Source: 630D-37 sp037447295 (GTDB lineage Bacteria > Chloroflexota > Anaerolineae > Anaerolineales > Villigracilaceae). Taken from it: 34,661 nt of DNA. The notes under the pieces are model-generated. The model worked only from the letters and a program-made list of their open reading frames with translations. It did not search any database and had not been told where the DNA came from. The stretch is from positions 1 through 34,661 of the forward strand of contig JBBIGZ010000027.1 of NCBI GenBank assembly GCA_037447295.1, in the 5' to 3' direction. Below are positions 1 to 7,529 of the stretch, in pieces (the stretch's first letter is position 1; each line of letters begins with the position of its first letter). The position numbers were made by a program, and so were the translations under genes.

Positions 1-30
1 GACGGTAGACTGTAGACCGTGGACCGTGGG
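1..30. repeat. GACSGTR heptamer tandem array, copy 1 (cut by window edge)
   Basis: Four consecutive 7-base units of the form GAC(C/G/T)GT(A/G) can be read from base 1, ending in GGG. The same unit makes a longer array at 6342-6405. The unit is partly self-complementary in pairs, so arrays can fold. It lies just beyond the 3' end of the alpha/beta hydrolase gene and probably continues to the left of the window. Confidence 0.75.
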
Positions 31-49
31 CAATAGATGGCGAAAGCGG

Positions 50-823
50 CTATGCTCCAAGACACCAGGTGCGCAGGGCCTGGGCGGTAGTCAGCGGTGC
101 CTCCATCATCGGCATGTGATCCACGGCTTCCAATTCTACCAGGTGGGCACGCGGCACGGCGGCCTGGACCTCACGCGCTCGTTCGATGGAGATAAGAGCA
201 TCGGCCTGACCGTGAACGAGCAGCAGCGGGAACGTACTTTCCCGCAGCAAGTCCAGAGCATCGGGGCGCGCCGCCATGGCCTGCAACGCGCCGATCAGCG
301 CCTGGGGGGATTGCTTCAGGATGAGATCGTGCAGTGTAGGACGAAGCGATTCAAGCGGCGTAAGCGCCGTGCTCATCCCTTCGGCGACGAAGTCAACGCC
401 TTCTTGCTGAATGCGTGCCGCAGTCTCGGCACGGGCAAGTCGCCGTTCAGGGGAATCGGCCGCAGCCTGCGAAGCGATTAGGGCCAGACCCTGGACGCGC
501 TGCGGATACCGCCGGGCAAAGGCCAAGGCGATATAGCCGCCCATCGAATGCCCGCCGATGAAGGCGCGTTCCAAGCACAGGTGATCCAGCAAAGCGGCAA
601 GGTCTTCGGCCAGATCGTCCATGCTAAAGCCCGGCACGGCCACCTGACTTTCGCCAAAGCCGCGCACATCCGGCAGGATCACCCGCAGACCGTTCAGATG
701 CGGCAGAAGCGGCCGCCAGATGGTGCGATCCAGGGGATAACCGTGGATCAACACCAACGGCTCCCCTTCCCCGAAGGTCTCAAACGCCAGCTTCAAACCC
801 TGCGAAGAAAAAAACTCGCTCAT
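50..823 (-). CDS. alpha/beta hydrolase
   Basis: A 257-residue alpha/beta-hydrolase-fold protein, probably a cytoplasmic carboxylesterase or lactonase-like enzyme; the substrate cannot be read from sequence. Visible are the oxyanion-loop HGYPLD near residue 28, the nucleophile elbow GHSMGG with its Ser near residue 93, the acid region LLVHGQADAL, and the catalytic His in AVDHMPMMEAP near the C terminus. Length and motif order match the 3-oxoadipate enol-lactonase/BioH-like group. Its ATG overlaps the metG stop codon (ATGA), so it is translationally coupled to metG and falls under the same attenuator; a functional link to methionine is not evident. The family call is firm, the precise function open. 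Confidence 0.88.
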   Translation of the reverse strand: MSEFFSSQGLKLAFETFGEGEPLVLIHGYPLDRTIWRPLLPHLNGLRVILPDVRGFGESQVAVPGFSMDDLAEDLAALLDHLCLERAFIGGHSMGGYIALAFARRYPQRVQGLALIASQAAADSPERRLARAETAARIQQEGVDFVAEGMSTALTPLESLRPTLHDLILKQSPQALIGALQAMAARPDALDLLRESTFPLLLVHGQADALISIERAREVQAAVPRAHLVELEAVDHMPMMEAPLTTAQALRTWCLGA

Positions 824-2622
824 GGATTTCCTTGTCCCAGACGGGCGCGCTCTTCTTCGACAATCGCCTCATCCAGCTTGCGGAAGAGAGGACGAATTTC
901 ACCGAGCACCTGACCCGGCTCCAGATGTCCCGGTTTCCATTCGACGGTCGAGGTCTGCGGCGGATGGTAGCGCAAGACGTTATGGGTGCCCAGATCGTCG
1001 CTCACGCTTTCCACGCTCAGCGAACCGAAGATCGGCATGGAATAGCCCAGCATGCGATGCAGCGCTTCGGAGGAGAAAGGCAGGAAGGGGGCAAAGAGCA
1101 CTTTCAGGGAATTGATGGCACGCAGGGCCGTGTAAATGGTGAGCGCGGCCTGATCTTTGTTCGTCTTGACTTCCATCCAGGGAGCGTTCTGCTCCAGGTA
1201 GCGATTGACTTCGCCGGCCAAGCGCATGGCCTCTTGCAAAGCGGCGCGCAGGTGCACGGCTTCCAGCTCTTGCCCAACACTTTCAAAACCGCCATCCACC
1301 GTCTCCAGCAACGCTCGATCCTGTGGACGCAAATCGGCGAGCGAGATCGAGGGCACGCGCCCTTCCCAATGGCGCGCAGCGAAGGAAAGCACCCGATAGG
1401 CCAAATTGCCCCAGGTGGCGACCAGCTCGTTGTTGTTGCGGGCGACGAATTCGCTCCAATCCCAATCGCTATCCCGCAGCTCCGGCATGTTGACGGTCAA
1501 GTAGTAGCGTAGGGGATCGGGATCGTAGCGTTCGAGGAAATCCAGTCCCCACACAGCCCAGTTGCGCGAGCCGCTGATCTTCTGGCCTTCTAGGTTCATG
1601 AATTGATTGGCCGGAACATCATAGGGCAGGGTCAATCGCAGGCCCTTTTCGCCGCGGAAAATCTCCATGAACTGCTCACCGGCACCCATCAACTGGGCCG
1701 GCCAGAGCACGGTGTGGAAGAAGATATTATCCTTGCCAATGAAATAGAACTGTTTGGCCTGCGGATTGAGCCACCAATCATACCAGGCGCGCGGTTGATC
1801 GGTGATCTGTGACCATTCAATTGGCGCCGAAAGATAGCCGATCACCGCCTCGAACCAGACGTAGAGACACTTTCCATCCCATCCATCCAGAGGCACCGGA
1901 ATGCCCCAATCCAAGTCGCGGGTGATCGGGCGGGGCTTGAGGCCCTCTTTTTCGATCTTGCCAAGCGATTCGCCGAGCACCGTTTCGCGCATGTGGGCAG
2001 CGCGCTCGTTCAGGAATGTCCGCACCCGATCTTCCAGGCTGGAAAGATCGAGGTAGAAATGTTCCGTAGGGCGCAGTTCGAGCACATCATCGCCGACCCG
2101 AGAGCGAGGGTTGATCAGCTTCTCCGGATCGAGCACGTTGCCGCAGCGATCGCATTGATCCGAGCGTGCATTCTCGTAACCGCAAATATAACAGGTGCCT
2201 TCTACATACCGATCGGGCAGGAATCGCGCCCGTTTTGGCGAATACCATTGCCGGCTGGTTTGCGTGAATAGATATCCATTGCGATGCAGAGCAAGGAAAA
2301 CGCTTTGCGAGACGCGGAAATGATTCCGCGTATGGGTAGTAGTGAAAAGATCGTAGGTAATACCGAGCTTCTGGAAGAGTTCCAGGAAACGGTTGTGATA
2401 ATACTGATAAACCTCTTCAACCGATTTGCCCAACGCATCGGCCTTGAGGGTCACCGGAGTGCCGTGAGAATCAGTGCCGCTCACCATGAGCACGGCATTG
2501 CCCTTCAGGCGATGGTAACGGGCGACAATATCGCCGGGAAGGTGGGAACCAGTGATGTTACCGACATGGATATCGGCATTCGAGTAAGGCCAAGCAATCG
2601 CAACGAGGATAGGAGTGCTCAT
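820..2622 (-). CDS. metG: methionyl-tRNA synthetase
   Basis: Class I aminoacyl-tRNA synthetase (600 aa) that charges tRNA-Met for initiation and elongation. The N terminus starts WPYSNADIHVGN, the HIGH-type signature. A zinc knuckle CYICGYENARSDQCDRCG follows near residue 140. The KMSKS loop is the variant KISGS within EGQKISGSRNWAVW. An anticodon-binding helical domain ends the protein; the C-terminal EMAP-like tRNA-binding domain found in many MetRS is absent. I place the start at the ATG at 2622 because CCGGAGGT sits a few bases upstream; an in-frame GTG at 2640 would lie within the Shine-Dalgarno region. The gene is preceded by a leader peptide with Met codons and an attenuator terminator, so its transcription is probably controlled by methionyl-tRNA supply. 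Confidence 0.96.
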   Translation of the reverse strand: MSTPILVAIAWPYSNADIHVGNITGSHLPGDIVARYHRLKGNAVLMVSGTDSHGTPVTLKADALGKSVEEVYQYYHNRFLELFQKLGITYDLFTTTHTRNHFRVSQSVFLALHRNGYLFTQTSRQWYSPKRARFLPDRYVEGTCYICGYENARSDQCDRCGNVLDPEKLINPRSRVGDDVLELRPTEHFYLDLSSLEDRVRTFLNERAAHMRETVLGESLGKIEKEGLKPRPITRDLDWGIPVPLDGWDGKCLYVWFEAVIGYLSAPIEWSQITDQPRAWYDWWLNPQAKQFYFIGKDNIFFHTVLWPAQLMGAGEQFMEIFRGEKGLRLTLPYDVPANQFMNLEGQKISGSRNWAVWGLDFLERYDPDPLRYYLTVNMPELRDSDWDWSEFVARNNNELVATWGNLAYRVLSFAARHWEGRVPSISLADLRPQDRALLETVDGGFESVGQELEAVHLRAALQEAMRLAGEVNRYLEQNAPWMEVKTNKDQAALTIYTALRAINSLKVLFAPFLPFSSEALHRMLGYSMPIFGSLSVESVSDDLGTHNVLRYHPPQTSTVEWKPGHLEPGQVLGEIRPLFRKLDEAIVEEERARLGQGNP

Positions 2623-2640
2623 CAGGACCTCCGGAGGCAC

Positions 2641-2677
2641 AAAAATAAAAAGAGCCGTCCGTTTTCCGGACAGCTCT
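2641..2677 (-). terminator. metG leader terminator (attenuator)
   Basis: On the minus strand AGAGCTGTCCG (2677-2667) pairs over 11 bp, with one G-T wobble, with CGGACGGCTCT (2661-2651) around a GAAAA loop, followed directly by TTTTTATTTTT. This is a textbook intrinsic terminator, placed between the promoter and the metG Shine-Dalgarno, so it can only act as an attenuator. Its 5' arm also pairs with an upstream segment (see the antiterminator entry). Confidence 0.9.
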
Positions 2678-2729
2678 GGTCACATATGCGCACAATCAAA
2701 GGCTCTTTCCTTGCGCTGTCCGGAAAGAG
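2663..2729 (-). promoter_or_regulatory. antiterminator and anti-antiterminator of the metG leader
   Basis: TTTCCGGACAGC (2726-2715) is perfectly complementary over 12 bases to GCTGTCCGGAAA (2674-2663), which contains most of the 5' arm of the terminator; the two pairings are mutually exclusive. A third helix, CTCTTTCC (2729-2722) with GGAAAGAG (2710-2703), would sequester part of the antiterminator strand. The arrangement matches the 1:2, 2:3, 3:4 layout of ribosome-mediated attenuators such as those of trp, his and pheST. There is no T-box sequence (AGGGTGGNACCGCG) in the leader. Confidence 0.82.
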
Positions 2730-2791
2730 AATAAACGGCCTTGCATGTACATCATGAACACGGTGTGAGAAGATAAACCCAAGGTGCTCAT
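2696..2791 (-). CDS. methionine leader peptide of metG
   Basis: A 31-codon reading frame starts with the ATG at 2791 and ends with TGA at 2698-2696, just before the terminator. Residues 13-16 are Met-Met-Tyr-Met (codons 2755-2744), a strong local enrichment for a rare amino acid, immediately upstream of the alternative RNA helices. A sigma70-type promoter predicts transcription starting at the A of this ATG, so translation would be leaderless; in-frame GTG (2761) and ATG (2755) starts also exist but have no Shine-Dalgarno. A ribosome stalled at the Met codons for lack of charged tRNA-Met would leave 2726-2715 free to form the antiterminator and permit metG transcription. That role is inferred; the codons and complementarities are seen directly. 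Confidence 0.8.
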   Translation of the reverse strand: MSTLGLSSHTVFMMYMQGRLFSFRTAQGKSL

Positions 2792-2797
2792 ACTTTT

Positions 2798-2826
2798 AGT
2801 TTAAGCAGGGAAGGCGATTTTGTCAA
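2798..2826 (-). promoter_or_regulatory. metG leader promoter
   Basis: TTGACA (2826-2821), a 17-base spacer and TAAACT (2803-2798). The -10 box is followed by exactly six bases before an ATG, so the predicted +1 is the A of the leader-peptide start codon (2791). A perfect -35 box and ideal spacing make this one of the clearest promoters in the window. Confidence 0.82.
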
Positions 2827-2931
2827 CAGGTAATCGGCGCACCTGATATACCGGACATTCTGCACAGGGAATTTCCTCTGCCCAGAACACTCTCTCCCTT
2901 CCACTATCTCAGGATGAGTGCGGTGCTGGGA

Positions 2932-2937
2932 TATAAT
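2932..2937 (+). promoter_or_regulatory. -10 box of the MFS transporter promoter
   Basis: A perfect TATAAT in GGGATATAATACGC lies 36 bases before the ATG at 2974. No good -35 hexamer is visible at 16-18 bases. The interval 2623-2973 has no gene besides the metG leader peptide; it holds the two divergent promoters and the metG attenuator. Confidence 0.6.
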
Positions 2938-2973
2938 ACGCTCAAAAGCACATCCCCGCAGAAAAGAGGCCCC

Positions 2974-4080
2974 ATGAACACTGCACTGTGGTTAATCGGT
3001 ATCTCCCTCCTGGCCTGGGGACTGGGGGAGGGAATGTTTTTCGTCTTTGTTCCCATCTATTTGATTGAGCTAGGCGCCTCTCCGATCTTGATCGGCTCTA
3101 TCCTTGGCGCTTCTGGGGCTTCAATGGCCGTTGCGCACATCTTTGCCGGCTACCTGTCCGATCGGATTGGCTCCAGGCCCCTGCTGCGCGCTGCCTGGGT
3201 GCTGGGGCTCCTGGCCGCCGCGATGATGGCTCTGGCGCGCAATCTGTTCCTATTCGTCCCCGGACTCGTGCTCTACGGATTCACGGCCTTTGTCATTGCC
3301 CCTCTCAATAGCTATATCACCACCGCTCGCGGCAAGTTGACGCCGGCACGCGCCATGACCTTGACCTCGGCTTTCTACAACACCGGCGCCATCGCCGGCC
3401 CGTTACTCGGCGGCTGGATTGGCTCACAATTGGGGTTGCATTCGGTATACTTCTTCTCCACCGCCATCTTCGCCCTTTCGACCGCGTTAATCTTTTTCCT
3501 TCGCCCTCAGCCATTGCAGAACGGCAACGCTCATGAGGCCATACCGTTATGGAAAAACAAGCACTATGCGCTCCTCCTGGGGCTGGCTTTCTTGCTCATC
3601 TTCTTCACTTACCTGCCACAACCGCTCACACCGAACTTTCTGACCGAACATCGCAAGCTCAGCCTGACCTCTCTAGGATTGCTCAACGCGCTGAATAACG
3701 TAGGAAACGTGGTGCTCAACCTTGGATTGGGGCATTTAGATCCCTACTTTGGCTTATCCCTCGCCCAGGGGGCCGTTGCGTTCTTCACCCTCGCCATCTG
3801 GCAGGGGCACAATATGCTATGGTATGGGATCGGTTTCTTCTTACTCAGTGGCTATCGCGTCGCCCGTCCCTTGCTCTCGGCTCGCGTGCGCGCCGTGGTA
3901 CACGAATCACAAATGGGACTGGCCTACGGCTTCCTGGAAACGATCAATAGTCTGCCGCTGATCATCGCTCCGCCGCTGGCCGGCTTAATCTATACTTACC
4001 GTCCCGAGTGGATTTACCCGATCAGCCTGGTCGGCATTTTAGTCACCCTGCTCTTGAGCCACAACATACGCAAAGGGTAA
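2974..4080 (+). CDS. MFS family transporter
   Basis: A 368-residue integral membrane protein of the major facilitator superfamily with about 12 hydrophobic segments. The loop between segments 2 and 3 reads GYLSDRIGSRPLL, the MFS signature (G-x3-D-R-x-G-R-R type), near residue 65. A charged central loop follows the sixth segment. The substrate cannot be inferred; drug or metabolite efflux is the usual role of such short MFS members. I chose the ATG at 2974, behind AAAGAGG, because an upstream in-frame ATG (2914) lies before the TATAAT box at 2932 and would not be transcribed from it. The gene leads a run of plus-strand genes; the MBL-fold gene starts 4 bases after its stop. Confidence 0.88.
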   Translation: MNTALWLIGISLLAWGLGEGMFFVFVPIYLIELGASPILIGSILGASGASMAVAHIFAGYLSDRIGSRPLLRAAWVLGLLAAAMMALARNLFLFVPGLVLYGFTAFVIAPLNSYITTARGKLTPARAMTLTSAFYNTGAIAGPLLGGWIGSQLGLHSVYFFSTAIFALSTALIFFLRPQPLQNGNAHEAIPLWKNKHYALLLGLAFLLIFFTYLPQPLTPNFLTEHRKLSLTSLGLLNALNNVGNVVLNLGLGHLDPYFGLSLAQGAVAFFTLAIWQGHNMLWYGIGFFLLSGYRVARPLLSARVRAVVHESQMGLAYGFLETINSLPLIIAPPLAGLIYTYRPEWIYPISLVGILVTLLLSHNIRKG

Positions 4081-4084
4081 ACCG

Positions 4085-4726
4085 ATGCTAGAGATTCTCT
4101 CCTTCGCACTAGGCCCTGTACAGACCAACGCCTATCTGATCGCCGATAGCCAAAGCGGAGAGGCGGCGGTGATCGATCCGGCCTGGAGCGGAGAGTACAT
4201 CTTGCGCGCCGCCCAGGCACGTGGCTGGTGCATTGCCCACCTGTGGTACACCCATGCCCATTTCGATCACATCGGTGGAGCCGCCGAGATCGCCGATGCG
4301 CTGAATCCCCTCCCGATCGTCGCCCTCCACCCTGCGGACTATCCGCTCTGGAAAATCCGAGGCGGCGCAAGCCTCTTTGGCATCCCGCTGGAAGATGTCG
4401 GTCCGGAACCAACGGTGGAACTTTTCCACGGTCAGGTGCTTCGTCTTGGCCGGATCGCCCTCGAGGTACGCCACACACCGGGACATACCCCCGGTCACTG
4501 CGTCTTCTATTGCGCTGAGGCCGGGGTGTGCTTCTGTGGCGATCTGATCTTCGCCGGTTCGGTCGGGCGAACTGATCTGCCCGGTGGCAGTTGGGAACTG
4601 CTCGAAGAAAGCATCCACACCCAGATCTTCACACTGCCGGAGGAGACTCGTCTGCTATCCGGCCACGGGCCGGAAACAACGGTAGGCGCAGAGAAGCGGT
4701 ATAACCCCTTCGTAGGCGGATTATGA
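4085..4726 (+). CDS. metallo-beta-lactamase-fold hydrolase (glyoxalase II-like)
   Basis: A 213-residue single-domain MBL-fold enzyme. The metal-binding THAHFDHIGG (HxHxDH) is near residue 57, a third ligand His lies in RHTPGHTPGH near residue 135, Asp in CFCGDLIFAGSVGRTD near 156, and the last His in LLSGHGPET near 199. The RTD after GDLIFAGSVG and the short length are typical of the YcbL/glyoxalase II-like group, which hydrolyses thioesters such as hydroxyacylglutathione analogues; the real substrate is unknown. The ATG follows the MFS stop closely and its stop overlaps the next gene (ATGA). Cytoplasmic. Confidence 0.92.
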   Translation: MLEILSFALGPVQTNAYLIADSQSGEAAVIDPAWSGEYILRAAQARGWCIAHLWYTHAHFDHIGGAAEIADALNPLPIVALHPADYPLWKIRGGASLFGIPLEDVGPEPTVELFHGQVLRLGRIALEVRHTPGHTPGHCVFYCAEAGVCFCGDLIFAGSVGRTDLPGGSWELLEESIHTQIFTLPEETRLLSGHGPETTVGAEKRYNPFVGGL

Positions 4727-5439
4727 ACCCGTCGCTCCGAGCCTTCCTCTTCGATCTGGGCGGGACCTTGATCTATCCGCTAGACCCCTGGCCGCCGATC
4801 TGGGAAAGAGCCGATCGCGCCCTAGTGCGCGTCCTGCGCCATCGCGGGGTGATAGCCGATGAGGAGGCCTTTCTGGCGCGCTGGCAAGAAAGGCGCATGA
4901 GATATTACGCCCAACGCAAAGAAGATGCTCGCGAGCATACCTATCGCTATATCCTGCAGGAATTACTTCCCGGACTTCATCCCACCGTACTGGAAGAGGC
5001 GCTGGCCGCCTTTTTCTCCATCACCCAACGGAATTGGCAGGCTGATGAACAGGCGCTTCCGGTGCTGCGCGGTCTGCAGGAGCACGGCTTTTGCCTGGGG
5101 TTGCTCTCGAACGCTGCCGAAGAGAAAGATGTGCAGCAGCTCGTGGATCGGATGGGCTTCCGTCCCTTTTTCGATTTCATCCTGACCTCCGCCGCCTGTG
5201 GCTACCGCAAGCCTCATCCACTTCCCTTTCGATTAGCGCTAAGCCACTGGAAGTTTTCCCCCGCTGAGGTTGCCATGGTGGGAGATCTGCCGGCAGTGGA
5301 TATCTTGGGAGCAAAGCAGGTCGGCCTATTCGCCATTTGGGTACGCCGCCATGCCCCCAAAATAGAAGAGCCGATGCCGGCGCAGCCAGATTGGACTTTG
5401 GAACACCTCGGTGAACTTTTGGAGAGAGTGAGGCAATGA
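4723..5439 (+). CDS. HAD-superfamily hydrolase
   Basis: A 238-residue HAD hydrolase with a C1-type helical cap. Motif I is FLFDLGGTL: the nucleophile Asp (residue 11) is present, but the usual second Asp (DxD) is replaced by Gly, which is seen in a subset of HAD proteins and removes the general acid of classical phosphatases. Motif II Ser lies in LGLLSNAAE, motif III Lys in GYRKPHPLPF, and motif IV in MVGDLPAVDILGAKQVG. These last three are fully conserved, so the protein is probably active, though phosphatase activity should not be assumed. It is coupled by ATGA overlaps to both neighbours. Confidence 0.88.
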   Translation: MNPSLRAFLFDLGGTLIYPLDPWPPIWERADRALVRVLRHRGVIADEEAFLARWQERRMRYYAQRKEDAREHTYRYILQELLPGLHPTVLEEALAAFFSITQRNWQADEQALPVLRGLQEHGFCLGLLSNAAEEKDVQQLVDRMGFRPFFDFILTSAACGYRKPHPLPFRLALSHWKFSPAEVAMVGDLPAVDILGAKQVGLFAIWVRRHAPKIEEPMPAQPDWTLEHLGELLERVRQ

Positions 5440-6308
5440 ACCATCATCCACGCTTCCTGCCCTACCTGGCACTGGCAAGCGGCGTTCTGGCACTCAGCTT
5501 TTCGGCCATGTTTGTACGCTGGGCACAGGCGCCGGGTCCTGTGACCGGTTTCTACCGCATCTTTTTCTCCACCCTGCTGCTGGGAGCAATCTTCGCGGCT
5601 CAGAAGAAGCTCCATTTGCCGAATGCGAAAGGTTGGTTTTATCCTCTGCTCGGTGGGCTCTTTACTGCCTGCGATTTTGCCCTCTGGAACACGTCAGTAC
5701 AATATACCACTGCGGCCAACGCCACTCTTTTGGGCAACACAGCCCCGATTTGGGTAGCATTGGGTGCCTGGTTGATCTTCCGGGAGCGCATCACCTCGCG
5801 TTTCTGGTCGGGGCTGGGCCTGACCATGACAGGCGCGATCCTGCTGATCGGGAGCGACTTTCTGCGCCACCCTTTGCCCGGTCTAGGTGATCTGCTGGCA
5901 GTGGGCGCAGGGGTTTTCTACGCTGCCTATCTTCTGATCACCCAAAAAGGACGGAAACATTTCAGCCCGCCGGAATATATCTTTTGGGTTGGAGTAGCGG
6001 CCAGCCTCGGCTTGGGGATCATCAACCGCGCCCTCGGCTATTCACTGCTTGGCTATCCCCGAGAGAGTTGGTTGGTCTTCCTGGCAACGGCGCTCGTTTC
6101 CCAGCTGATCGGCTATCTTTCCATCAGCTATGCCCTTGGGCACTTGCCGGCGCGCATCGTTTCGCCCACCTTGATCGCTCAGCCCATTTTGACCACTTTC
6201 CTGGCCATCCCGATCCTGGGAGAAATTCCTCTTCCGGTGCAGTGGTTGGGTTCGGCCTTGGCGCTGATCGGGATTTACCTGGTGCACAGCTCGCACCAAC
6301 AAGGCTGA
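5436..6308 (+). CDS. EamA/DMT family transporter
   Basis: A 290-residue membrane protein of the drug/metabolite transporter superfamily with two internally related EamA halves of about five membrane segments each. Features typical of the family are the N-terminal SGVLALSFSAMFVRWAQAPG, the segment ending TTAANATLLGNTAPIWVALGAWLIFRERIT, and in the second half SPTLIAQPILTTFLAIPILGEIP, the repeat of that segment. Such proteins usually export amino acids, nucleosides or other metabolites; the substrate here is not deducible. The start overlaps the HAD gene stop (ATGA). It is the last gene before the TATAAT box and heptamer array at 6321-6405. Confidence 0.9.
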   Translation: MNHHPRFLPYLALASGVLALSFSAMFVRWAQAPGPVTGFYRIFFSTLLLGAIFAAQKKLHLPNAKGWFYPLLGGLFTACDFALWNTSVQYTTAANATLLGNTAPIWVALGAWLIFRERITSRFWSGLGLTMTGAILLIGSDFLRHPLPGLGDLLAVGAGVFYAAYLLITQKGRKHFSPPEYIFWVGVAASLGLGIINRALGYSLLGYPRESWLVFLATALVSQLIGYLSISYALGHLPARIVSPTLIAQPILTTFLAIPILGEIPLPVQWLGSALALIGIYLVHSSHQQG

Positions 6309-6320
6309 TCGCGCCTGGGG

Positions 6321-6326
6321 TATAAT
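6321..6326 (+). promoter_or_regulatory. -10 box upstream of the membrane protein gene
   Basis: TATAAT in CTGGGGTATAATCACC, 13 bases after the EamA stop and 144 bases before the ATG at 6470. No clear -35. If used, the heptamer array at 6342-6405 would lie in the 5' untranslated region of the next gene. Confidence 0.5.
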
Positions 6327-6341
6327 CACCTTGTCCTGCAG

Positions 6342-6405
6342 CCCACCGTCCACGGTCCACCGTCCACCGCCCACGGCTACGGTCTACCGTCCATGGTCCA
6401 CCGTC
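6342..6405. repeat. GACSGTR heptamer tandem array, copy 2
   Basis: Read on the minus strand, the stretch consists of about nine 7-base units of the form GAC(G/C)GT(G/A) with a few substitutions and one irregular spot in the middle. Neighbouring GACGGTG and GACCGTG units form short palindromes (ACGGTGGACCGT), so the array can fold on either strand. It is the same unit as at bases 1-30, which indicates a dispersed short-repeat family in this genome. It sits between a TATAAT box and the next gene's ribosome binding site. Confidence 0.82.
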
Positions 6406-6469
6406 TCTCACCCACCTTTTCCGTTCCACTGCCAAAGACGAACCGGCATTTCCTTTCTTGGGAGGTCTC

Positions 6470-7519
6470 ATGTACCTGGATGCGATCCTTGAAGTTGCTA
6501 TCGGATTGGTGTTTTCCTGGTTGGTGTTGAGCCTGGCCACCATGCAGGTTCAGGAATGGCTCAGCACCTTTTTTTCCTGGAGAGCGTACTTCTTAGAGCG
6601 AGCGATCTTGAACATGTTGGGGGATGAGACCCTCGTAGAGCGCTTTTACAATCACCCTCTCATTCGCTCGATTTCGCCGCCGGGAAAGAGACCAGGGGAT
6701 GTGCGTCGTCCCTCGTACATTCCGGCGCAACGCTTCGCCGCGGCGATCTTGGATGTTTTCTTCAGCGCTGGGCAACCCTCCCTGCGCATGGCCGGTAGCC
6801 TCTCTCTCCAGGATATGCGCCAGAGCCTGCAGGCATTGCGCAGTCAATATCCGTCCCTGGCAACGCTCCTGGATCACTTCTTCCCCAACCTGGATCAGCG
6901 GTTGGAACATGGCGAAATGAACCTGGCCCAATGGCGCGGGCAACTGGAACGCTGGTTCGACGATGCCATGGAGCGATTGAGCGGCGCCTATAAGCGCCAC
7001 GCGCAGCAATGGGCTTTGATCATCGGCATGATTTTGGCCGTGCTTTTCAATGTGGATACGGTGAACATTGCCCGTCAGCTCTGGCGAGAGCCGACCCTAC
7101 GGCAGGTGATCGTGCAACAGGCAGCTGCCCAATCCGATCTCGATCCTTCCAGCGGGCTGAATCAGGCACGTGGATATGTGGAAACCTTGAGCATCCCGGT
7201 AGGCTGGTCGGTTGCCGCGCCGCTGCCCGATCAGCAATGTGGCTGGCAACCGGGTCAAGCGGTTTATCCGGCGGTCTGGGTGGGCAAGGAGTGTCGCATT
7301 CTGAGCACCCTGCCGCGCATGGATGATGTCTGGGGCTGGTTGGTGAAGCTGATCGGCATCCTGATCAGCGGCCTGGCAGCCATGCAAGGTGCGCCTTTCT
7401 GGTTCGATGTGCTACGGCGGCTGGTCAACCTACGTGGGAGTGGCCCCGTTCCGGCGACCTCACCTTCTCTGCCACCAGCAGAGGCTGAAGAACCGAAAGG
7501 TTCTAAAGCGACTGGATGA
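6470..7519 (+). CDS. conserved membrane protein of unknown function
   Basis: A 349-residue protein with an N-terminal membrane segment (about residues 8-25), a large mostly helical middle, a second hydrophobic stretch WALIIGMILAVLFNVDTVNI (181-200), and a third near 290-305 leading into AMQGAPFWFDVLRRLVNLRG. That C-terminal motif (GAPFWFDxLxxLVxLRG) and the early FYNHPLI...PSYIPAQRFA block are ones I recall from a widespread family of uncharacterised bacterial membrane proteins. No catalytic motif is visible. The ATG at 6470 has GGAGGT eight bases upstream; a TTG at 6458 is less likely. The epimerase gene begins 11 bases after the stop. I do not propose a function. Confidence 0.75.
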   Translation: MYLDAILEVAIGLVFSWLVLSLATMQVQEWLSTFFSWRAYFLERAILNMLGDETLVERFYNHPLIRSISPPGKRPGDVRRPSYIPAQRFAAAILDVFFSAGQPSLRMAGSLSLQDMRQSLQALRSQYPSLATLLDHFFPNLDQRLEHGEMNLAQWRGQLERWFDDAMERLSGAYKRHAQQWALIIGMILAVLFNVDTVNIARQLWREPTLRQVIVQQAAAQSDLDPSSGLNQARGYVETLSIPVGWSVAAPLPDQQCGWQPGQAVYPAVWVGKECRILSTLPRMDDVWGWLVKLIGILISGLAAMQGAPFWFDVLRRLVNLRGSGPVPATSPSLPPAEAEEPKGSKATG

Positions 7520-7529
7520 CGCGGAAACT

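Noticed and set aside
33..145. NirS cupredoxin-like domain as a type 1 copper site (residue numbers of the protein encoded at 30654-33050)
   Set aside because: Cys, His and Met of the copper loop are replaced by Asp, Asn and Leu, so copper binding is not supported.
2623..2640. GTG start of metG at 2640
   Set aside because: The extra codons coincide with the Shine-Dalgarno for the ATG at 2622.
2620..2800. T-box or SAM riboswitch upstream of metG
   Set aside because: No T-box sequence, no SAM aptamer core; the structure is explained by leader-peptide attenuation.
2914..2973. Longer MFS start
   Set aside because: It lies upstream of the TATAAT box at 2932, and the ATG at 2974 starts directly before the first membrane segment.
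6342..6405. CRISPR array
   Set aside because: The unit is 7 bases and tandem without spacers.
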